The notes under the pieces are model-generated. The model was not told the origin of the DNA. It was given only the letters and a program-made list of their open reading frames with translations, and did not search any database. A stretch of 11,515 nucleotides of DNA from CAZEIW01 sp964512305 (GTDB lineage Bacteria > Pseudomonadota > Gammaproteobacteria > Burkholderiales > Burkholderiaceae_F): contig CAZEIW010000018.1 in the NCBI GenBank assembly GCA_964512305.1, positions 1 to 11,515 of the forward strand. The letters are read 5' to 3'. Each line of letters starts with the position of its first letter. Within the stretch, counting starts at the first letter, position 1. Below, piece by piece: positions 6,922 to 11,515 of the stretch. Made by a program: the position numbers and the translations under genes.

Positions 6922-8310
6922 TCAGACGTGCAACAGCAGATGCTCGCGTTCCCACGAGCTGATCACCTTCATGAACTCCTCGTGTTCGAGCTCCTTGACC
7001 AGCCGGTACACGGTCACGAAGCGCTCGCCCAGCACGCTTGCCAGGTGCGGCTCCGCCGCGAGCTTATGCAGCGCATCGGACATGCTGCGCGGCAGCTCGT
7101 AGACCCCCGGCTGGCCGCCCGACGCATAACCGCTGCCTCCCGATTCGTCGCTCGGCTCGATGCGGTTCTTCATCCCGATGTAGCCGCAGGCCAGCGTGAC
7201 CGCGGTGGCCACATACGGGTTGGCGTCGGCGCCGATCACCCGGTTCTCGACCCGGCGCGCCTCGGGCGCCGAGCGCGGCACGCGGATGCCGACCGTGCGG
7301 TTGTCGCGTCCCCAGCGCAGGTTCACGGGCGCCGCGCTGTGGCGCACGAGGCGCCGGTACGAGTTCACGTAGGGCGCGAAGAACGCCATCGCGGCCGGCA
7401 CGTATTTCTGCAGGCCGCCGATGTAGTGGCGGAACGCATCGGTCGGCGAACCGTCGACGCCGGAGAAGATGTTGCGGCCGGTCTTGCGGTCGACCACGCT
7501 TTGGTGGATGTGCATCGCGCTGCCGGGCTCGTTGGCCATCGGCTTGGCCATGAAGGTCGCGTACATGTTGTGCCGCAACGCCGCCTCGCGCAGCGTGCGC
7601 TTGAAATAGAACACGCGGTCGGCCAGGTCGAGCGGATCGCCGTGCAGGAAGTTGATCTCCATCTGCCCGGCGCCGATCTCGTGGATCAGCGTGTCGAGCT
7701 CGAGGTCCATCAGCTCGCACCATTTGTAGATGTCCTCGAACAGCGGGTCGAACTCGTTGACCGCGTCGATGCTGTAGTGCTGCCGGCTGGTCTCCGAGCG
7801 GCCGCTGCGCCCGACCGGGGGCGCGAGCGGGATGTCGGGGTCGGTGTTCTGCGCGATCAGGTAGAACTCGAGCTCCGGCGCGACCACCGGCAGCAGCCCG
7901 TCCTGCAGGTACAGCTCGCGCACGCGCCGCAGCACCGAGCGCGGCGCGAAATCGACCAGGCGCCCGTCGGCGAAGTAGCAGTCGTGGATGATCTGGGCGG
8001 TGCGCGCCGGCTCCGGAACCCACGGCACGAGGCAGGCGGTCGAAGTGTCGGCCAGCAACTCCATGTCGTAGTCGCTGGGCGAGATGATGCGGTCGTACTC
8101 CTCCGAGTCCGGCGCCTCGCCCGTCACCGTCATGCCGAGCACCGACTCGGCCAGCCGCATGCCGCGGTCCTCGGTGAACTTGGTGCGCGGCAGGATCTTG
8201 CCGCGGGCCACTCCGGTCAGGTCCGGCACAAGGCATTCGACTTCGTCGACCCGGTTATCGTCGAACCAGTGCTCCAGGTCGGCCTGCGTGAAGTTCTCGC
8301 GTATCGGCAT
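6922..8310 (-). CDS. puuA: Gamma-glutamylputrescine synthetase (PuuA), glutamine synthetase superfamily
   Basis: Cytosolic ATP-dependent ligase joining glutamate to putrescine, the entry step of the Puu pathway. At 462 residues it is close to E. coli PuuA (472). The glutamine synthetase active site is intact by eye: PELEFYL at 145-151 with Glu146/Glu148, HEIGAGQMEIN with Glu211/Glu218, NEPGSAMHIHQS at 260-271 with His267/His269, GRDNR at 334-338, GIRVP at 341-345, and ARRVENR at 351-357 with Glu355/Arg357. The ENRVIGADANPY form is typical of amine-glutamylating GS relatives rather than biosynthetic GlnA. I see no obvious NLY-type adenylylation motif. The ATG at 8310 has only a poor ribosome binding site. 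puuD lies 66 bp upstream and the receptor 123 bp downstream. Relatives glutamylate other amines (isopropylamine, methylamine, ethanolamine), so putrescine is supported mainly by the neighbours. Confidence 0.92.
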   Translation of the reverse strand: MPIRENFTQADLEHWFDDNRVDEVECLVPDLTGVARGKILPRTKFTEDRGMRLAESVLGMTVTGEAPDSEEYDRIISPSDYDMELLADTSTACLVPWVPEPARTAQIIHDCYFADGRLVDFAPRSVLRRVRELYLQDGLLPVVAPELEFYLIAQNTDPDIPLAPPVGRSGRSETSRQHYSIDAVNEFDPLFEDIYKWCELMDLELDTLIHEIGAGQMEINFLHGDPLDLADRVFYFKRTLREAALRHNMYATFMAKPMANEPGSAMHIHQSVVDRKTGRNIFSGVDGSPTDAFRHYIGGLQKYVPAAMAFFAPYVNSYRRLVRHSAAPVNLRWGRDNRTVGIRVPRSAPEARRVENRVIGADANPYVATAVTLACGYIGMKNRIEPSDESGGSGYASGGQPGVYELPRSMSDALHKLAAEPHLASVLGERFVTVYRLVKELEHEEFMKVISSWEREHLLLHV

Positions 8311-8376
8311 AAAGTGGCACGGCCGCCTCGGCGGCGCCGCGCGGTGGTTGGAAACCTGTGCGGGCGTCGTTTGGGC
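8311..8376 (-). other. puuD-puuA intergenic gap with a GC-rich short inverted repeat
   Basis: This 66-bp spacer lacks a convincing promoter or terminator. The minus strand carries GCCGCC-GA-GGCGGC (8322-8335), a compact inverted repeat holding the only GAGG near puuA, but that GAGG is about 16 bases from the ATG, too far for a normal ribosome binding site. A small GGTT-GGA-AACC repeat occurs at 8346-8356. Both may be chance. Confidence 0.3.
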
Positions 8377-9171
8377 TCATGCCGCGCGCGCCCAGCCCGG
8401 CGGCGAGGCGCCGAGGCGGCGCTGCTGCATTGCGCGGCACGCTCCGCCGAACGCGCGGAAGATCTTGAGCGAAGTCGGGTTCTGCAGCACCTGCCATTCG
8501 GGGTGCCATTGCACGCCGAGCGAGAAGCCCGGGTGCGCGGCGATCCGCACCGCCTCGATCAGGCCGTCGGGCGCCCATGCTTCGACCGTCAGGCCGTCGG
8601 CGAGACGGTCGATGCCCTGGCCGTGCACCGAGTTCACGTCGAAGCGCGTCATGCCCAGGATGTGGGCGAGCGTGCCCTCGGACGCGAGCTCGACGTGATG
8701 CGACGGCCCGTACTGGACTGCCGGCTCGGAGTTGGCGGGCGCGCGGTGGTCGCGCTTGCCGGGCAGCTCGTGCACCGCCTGGTACAGCGATCCGCCCATC
8801 GCGACGTTGATCTCCTGCAGCCCGCGGCAGATCGCCAGCAGCGGGATGCCGCGCTCGATCGCGACCCGCACCAGCGGCAGCGTCACCGAGTCGCGTTCGG
8901 GGTCGAGCGGCAGCGCCGGATTGTGCAGCGCCTGGCCGAAATGCGACGGATGGACGTTGGCCGGCGAGCCCGTCAGCAGGATGCCGTCGGCCATGGCGAG
9001 GTACGGAGCGATCTCGATCGCACCGCCGGTGGGCGCGATCAGCGGCATGCAGTCGGCGCCCAGCCGTACCGCGTCGGCGTACTTGCGGCCCAGCGCGTGG
9101 TACGGGTGGCCCGCGAGGATCCGGTTGTCGCACGGGATCAGCACGAACGGCGGGAAGGTCGGTGCCGGCAT
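8377..9171 (-). CDS. puuD: Gamma-glutamyl-GABA hydrolase (PuuD, class I glutamine amidotransferase-like)
   Basis: Cytosolic hydrolase cleaving gamma-glutamyl-GABA into glutamate and GABA. The 264-residue product (E. coli PuuD 254) is a stand-alone class I glutamine amidotransferase-like (peptidase C26) fold. The catalytic triad is visible: Cys115 in the nucleophile elbow AICRGLQEINVAMGGSL (113-129), and His223/Glu225 in GVQWHPEW (219-226). LLTGSPANVHP near 65-75 matches the family's oxyanion region. The ATG at 9171 has GAGG five bases upstream. It is the first gene of the minus-strand run and is divergent from puuB across a control region. The roughly 25-residue tail after FGGACRAM is Arg/Ala/Pro-rich and may be a non-conserved extension. 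A relative acting on other gamma-glutamyl amides remains possible but is less likely beside puuA, puuB and puuC. Confidence 0.92.
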   Translation of the reverse strand: MPAPTFPPFVLIPCDNRILAGHPYHALGRKYADAVRLGADCMPLIAPTGGAIEIAPYLAMADGILLTGSPANVHPSHFGQALHNPALPLDPERDSVTLPLVRVAIERGIPLLAICRGLQEINVAMGGSLYQAVHELPGKRDHRAPANSEPAVQYGPSHHVELASEGTLAHILGMTRFDVNSVHGQGIDRLADGLTVEAWAPDGLIEAVRIAAHPGFSLGVQWHPEWQVLQNPTSLKIFRAFGGACRAMQQRRLGASPPGWARAA

Positions 9172-9176
9172 AGGGA

Positions 9177-9180
9177 CCTC
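9177..9180 (-). promoter_or_regulatory. Ribosome binding site of puuD
   Basis: GAGG on the minus strand, five bases before the ATG at 9171. Confidence 0.5.
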
Positions 9181-9263
9181 GATCCTGGACCGGGTTGCGT
9201 TGGACGGGTGGCTCGGGTGCTGGAATCGCGTGAGCGGGCGGGGGATCGCCGGGCACCCTGTGG

Positions 9264-9277
9264 ATCACCCGTGTGAT
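9264..9277. promoter_or_regulatory. Candidate operator palindrome ATCAC-CCGT-GTGAT
   Basis: Perfect five-base arms around a four-base spacer, in the puuD/puuB divergent region and just upstream of GATAAT. That position would suit a repressor site controlling one or both transcripts. The half-sites face opposite to a CRP site. I found no second copy in the other intergenic regions here, so the operator role is inference. Confidence 0.4.
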
Positions 9278-9282
9278 ACTCC

Positions 9283-9288
9283 GATAAT
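9283..9288 (+). promoter_or_regulatory. Candidate -10 box for puuB (GATAAT)
   Basis: GATAAT matches the sigma-70 TATAAT at five of six positions. The -35 at a usual spacing (GTGGAT near 9260-9265) is poor. Transcription from here would begin near 9295, giving an untranslated leader of about 80 bases to the ATG at 9376. Confidence 0.35.
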
Positions 9289-9375
9289 CGAGACAGTACC
9301 ACTTCGATGCGCAATGCGCGATTTCCCGCGCCTTCGCGCGCGCCCCGCCGAGCCGATTTCGATGCGTCCAGACCG

Positions 9376-10680
9376 ATGCTGCCCGACGACGATCGACTGA
9401 CGCGCCATTCGTACTACGACGACACCGCGGTCCGCCTGCGCCGGTTCGAGCCGCTCGAGGGCTCGGTCGACTGCGACGTCTGCGTGATCGGGGCCGGCCT
9501 TGCCGGCCTGTCGGCCGCGATCGATCTGCAGCGCGCCGGTCTGTCGGTCGTGCTGCTGGAGGCACGCGAGGTCGGCTGGGGAGCCTCCGGCCGCAACGGC
9601 GGCCAGGCGCTGGTCGGCCTGGCGTGCGACATGCCGGTGATCGAGCGGCAGCTCGGGCGCGCGGACGCGCGGAAGATCTGGGACATGACGCTCGAGGGGG
9701 TCGATCTCATCCACGAGCGGCGGCTGCAGTTCGACATCGCCTGCGACTGGCAGGCGGGCGCGATCGCGGCGGCGGTCGGCGAGCGCAAGGCGCGCGAGCT
9801 GTGGGCCTGGTGCGAGGCGCTCGAGCGCGACTACGGCTATGGACCGCTGCGCCGGATCGATCGCGCCCAGGTGCGGCGCTGGATCGACAGTCCGCGCTAT
9901 GCGGCGGCGGCGTACGACGGCCGCGCCGGCCATCTCCACCCGCTCAAGTACACGCTGGGGCTGGCACGCGCGGCCACGGGCCTTGGGGCGCGCGTCCACG
10001 AGAACTCGCGCGCGCTGCGCCTGCGTCGCGAGGGGTCGGGGCGCGGCACCCCCGTGGTGGAAACCGCGCTCGGACGCGTGCGGTGCCGGTTCGCGCTGCT
10101 CGCCGGCAATGTCTACCTGGAGCCGCTCGCCCCGCAACTGGCGCGCCGCATCATGCCGGTGGGAACCTTCATTGCCGCCAGCGCGCGGCTCGACCTGCAG
10201 CTGGCACGGCAGCTGGTGCCGAGCCGTGCCGCGGTGTTCGACACGCAGTTCGTGCTCGACTATTTCCGGCTGTCGGCGGACGACCGCCTGATCTTCGGCG
10301 GACGGGTCAGCTACAGCCGCCTGGCGCCGCCGCGGCTGGCGGCAGCCATGCGGCGGCGGATGCTGGGCGTGTTTCCGCAGCTTGGCGCGATCCCGGTCGA
10401 GTACGCGTGGGGCGGTTATGTCGACATCACCCGCAACCGCGCGCCCGATTTCGGCCGCCTGTATGACGACGTGTACTACCTGCAGGGATTCTCGGGCCAC
10501 GGGCTCGCGCTCAGCGGCCTGGCGGGGCGGCTCGTCGCAGAGGCGATCACCGGCACCGCGGCGCGCTTCGACCTGTTCGCGCGCCTGCGTCACCGTCCGT
10601 TCCCCGGCGGGCGATGGCTTCGCACGCCCGCGCTCGTGCTTGCGATGGCGTGGTATCGCCTGCGCGACCTCGTGGGCTAA
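9376..10680 (+). CDS. puuB: Gamma-glutamylputrescine oxidase (PuuB), FAD-dependent
   Basis: FAD-dependent amine oxidase converting gamma-glutamylputrescine to gamma-glutamyl-gamma-aminobutyraldehyde; cytosolic, DAO (glycine oxidase-like) family. From 9376 it has 434 residues (E. coli PuuB 426). The N-terminus carries the ADP-binding Rossmann motif CDVCVIGAGLAGLSAA at about 33-48, the ribose-binding Glu at the end of VVLLE, and GASGRNGGQ just after. The C-terminus has YAWGGYVDITRNRAPDFGR and GFSGHGLALSGLAG, the typical FAD-contacting end. An in-frame ATG at 9307 would add 23 residues, but only about 65% of those codons end in G or C against about 91% in the 35 codons after 9376, and SYYDDTA...CDVCVIG aligns with the E. 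coli N-terminus without it. Neither start has a good ribosome binding site. It is read opposite to the puuD-puuA-receptor-puuC run. Confidence 0.9.
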   Translation: MLPDDDRLTRHSYYDDTAVRLRRFEPLEGSVDCDVCVIGAGLAGLSAAIDLQRAGLSVVLLEAREVGWGASGRNGGQALVGLACDMPVIERQLGRADARKIWDMTLEGVDLIHERRLQFDIACDWQAGAIAAAVGERKARELWAWCEALERDYGYGPLRRIDRAQVRRWIDSPRYAAAAYDGRAGHLHPLKYTLGLARAATGLGARVHENSRALRLRREGSGRGTPVVETALGRVRCRFALLAGNVYLEPLAPQLARRIMPVGTFIAASARLDLQLARQLVPSRAAVFDTQFVLDYFRLSADDRLIFGGRVSYSRLAPPRLAAAMRRRMLGVFPQLGAIPVEYAWGGYVDITRNRAPDFGRLYDDVYYLQGFSGHGLALSGLAGRLVAEAITGTAARFDLFARLRHRPFPGGRWLRTPALVLAMAWYRLRDLVG

Positions 10681-10717
10681 GAGTCCCCCGCGCCACCGGG
10701 AGAGAGACAGTAGTTCT

Positions 10718-10743
10718 CCCTCTCCCGCGCCAGCGGGAGAGGG
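10718..10743. terminator. Strong hairpin between convergent puuB and outer-membrane protein gene
   Basis: CCCTCTCCCGC-GCCA-GCGGGAGAGGG: a perfect 11-bp stem with a four-base loop, lying 38 bp after the puuB stop and 18 bp after the stop of the minus-strand gene. It could end or protect both transcripts. No T-run follows on either strand, so it is not a canonical intrinsic terminator. With the following GGGGTGAGGG it resembles interspersed intergenic palindromes I recall from many high-GC proteobacteria. A nearby GGGAGA (10698-10703) can pair with TCTCCC (10715-10720) as an alternative. Confidence 0.65.
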
Positions 10744-10761
10744 CAGGGGTGAGGGCGGCCG

Positions 10762-11358
10762 TCAGAAGTACACGCTACCCATCACCCCAACATGATTGCC
10801 ACTGATCGACGACCCCCCGCCCTGCAGCTGATACCGCTCGGCAACATACCGCAGCTTCACGCCGACCTGCACGCGCCGTGACCCCGGCAGTATCAGGTAC
10901 TCGCCTTCGACGACGCCGCCGGTGGTCGAGTCGAAGCTGATGTCGTTGCCCCCCAGAATACCGCTGCCCGTCACGCGCGGGCTCTGCACGAAGCGCACGC
11001 CGCCGCCCGCGCGCCAGTGTGGGTCGATCCGGTAATGGCCGAGCAGTTCGATCGGGAAGCGCTCGAAGCGCAGGCTGCCGTTGCGGGCACCGCGATCGTC
11101 GACGTGGTAGCCGACCGTCGCCTGCACCGAGAAGGCCTCCGCGATCCGGAACTCGGCGCCGCCGTAGACGTCGACCAGGCCGCCCGCATGAATGTTCGAC
11201 GAGGTGCCGTCGTTGTACTGGACCGTGTACAGCGTCGCCCCGCCAAAGGTCAGGCCGGCGCCGACCAGCGGGCGCACGGCGCGCTCGGGCTCGGCCGCGT
11301 GGACGGTACAGACAAAACCTAACGCAAGCGCGGCAATCGCCAACCAATTTTTCTTCAT
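10762..11358 (-). CDS. Small outer-membrane beta-barrel protein with signal peptide
   Basis: A secreted protein of 198 residues, probably a small (around eight-strand) outer-membrane beta-barrel. Residues 1-21 form a classic signal peptide (MKKNWLAIAALALG, cleavage after VHA). The mature part alternates polar and hydrophobic residues in short strands with Gly-rich turns (LVGAGLTFGG, VDVYGGAEFRI, FSVQATVGYHV, VQVGVKLRYV) and ends in the terminal Phe (GSVYF) expected for barrel assembly. No peptidoglycan-binding domain or catalytic motif is seen, and the mature part has no Cys. The ATG at 11358 is chosen because the signal peptide starts there; the frame stays open upstream to 11436 without making sense as protein. 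The ribosome binding site is weak (GAG about nine bases upstream). It is convergent with puuB, and a link to the pathway is not supported. OmpW-like or generic 'outer membrane beta-barrel' names fit equally. Confidence 0.8.
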   Translation of the reverse strand: MKKNWLAIAALALGFVCTVHAAEPERAVRPLVGAGLTFGGATLYTVQYNDGTSSNIHAGGLVDVYGGAEFRIAEAFSVQATVGYHVDDRGARNGSLRFERFPIELLGHYRIDPHWRAGGGVRFVQSPRVTGSGILGGNDISFDSTTGGVVEGEYLILPGSRRVQVGVKLRYVAERYQLQGGGSSISGNHVGVMGSVYF

Positions 11359-11454
11359 ACGACCACTCACGGGAGCATCGCGCGGGACGCGCGGCGCCCG
11401 CGAGCATACATGGCGATTCGCCGCGGGCGCGGGCACGTAAAGGTGAGCGGTCGT

Positions 11455-11515
11455 TCAGCTTCGCTTCCCTTTCGCGATCGGCACGGCACCGACGACCGCC
11501 GCAATTCGGTTTAGC
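11455..11515 (-). CDS. Possible C-terminal tail of a gene entering from the right edge
   Basis: Reading the minus strand from the right edge gives an open frame of 19 residues ending at a TGA (11455-11457): LNRIAAVVGAVPIAKGKRS. It looks like a plausible protein end, with a short hydrophobic stretch then basic residues, and lies 96 bp upstream of the barrel-protein start on the same strand. It is too short to identify, and any open frame of this length could be chance in such DNA. Confidence 0.3.
   Translation of the reverse strand, partial: LNRIAAVVGAVPIAKGKRS

Larger units (their letters stand above)
9172..9375. promoter_or_regulatory. Divergent control region between puuD and puuB
   Basis: About 204 bp separate the puuD start from the preferred puuB start, so promoters for both directions should lie here. 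It holds a 14-bp palindrome and a -10-like GATAAT (listed separately). No clear puuD promoter was recognised on the minus strand. The part from 9307 to 9375 is open in the puuB frame but has weaker coding character. Confidence 0.55.

Noticed and set aside
6814..9276. Plus-strand open frame of 820 codons opposite puuA and puuD
   Set aside because: It covers two intact genes and their spacer on the other strand; its composition is that of reverse-complement coding DNA with no motif.
9265..10593. Minus-strand open frame of 442 codons opposite puuB
   Set aside because: It is antisense to a gene with complete FAD motifs; no domain is visible.
11359..11436. 26-residue N-terminal extension of the outer-membrane protein
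   Set aside because: A signal peptide starts exactly at the ATG at 11358, and an Arg/Pro-rich extension before it would block a normal signal sequence.
1..11515. CRISPR array, tRNA/rRNA, insertion sequence or phage signatures
   Set aside because: No regularly spaced repeats, cloverleaf-like genes, transposase motifs or terminal inverted repeats were seen on reading both strands.

Overview
This is a high-GC, densely coding bacterial window. Two secreted outer-membrane proteins (a large TonB-dependent receptor and a small beta-barrel protein) show that the host is Gram-negative. The receptor's style (short Ala/Pro linker, an ERIVVTGSNIRR-type TonB box, no FecA-like signalling domain) recalls Xanthomonadales, Steroidobacterales and sphingomonads. 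That placement is an impression; no marker gene here fixes the taxonomy.

Layout: (1) 1-440, minus strand: 5' part of a dienelactone hydrolase family gene running off the left edge. (2) 441-547: divergent intergenic region. (3) 548-2429, plus strand: a GABA-type aminotransferase (puuE/gabT-like) followed by a GcvR-like double-ACT protein. (4) 2433-9171, minus strand: a four-gene run transcribed in the order puuD, puuA, TonB-dependent receptor, puuC. It converges on the ACT gene with only 3 bp between the stop codons. (5) 9172-9375: divergent control region with a palindrome and a candidate -10 box. (6) 9376-10680, plus strand: puuB-like FAD oxidase. (7) 10681-10761: strong 11-bp-stem hairpin between convergent genes. 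(8) 10762-11358, minus strand: small outer-membrane beta-barrel protein. (9) 11455-11515, minus strand: possible C-terminal tail of another gene.

The core is an almost complete gamma-glutamyl-putrescine (Puu) pathway. PuuA glutamylates putrescine, PuuB oxidises the free amine end to an aldehyde, PuuC oxidises the aldehyde to gamma-glutamyl-GABA, PuuD hydrolyses this to GABA and glutamate, and PuuE transaminates GABA to succinate semialdehyde. Neither the permease PuuP nor the repressor PuuR is visible. Instead, a 952-residue TonB-dependent receptor lies inside the catabolic run between puuA and puuC, and puuC appears translationally coupled to it.

The most interesting points are the embedded receptor, its three closely spaced cysteine pairs, two stem-loops in the puuA-receptor gap, the divergent puuD/puuB control region, and the ACT protein paired with the aminotransferase. 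I saw no RNA genes, CRISPR arrays, insertion sequences or phage genes.
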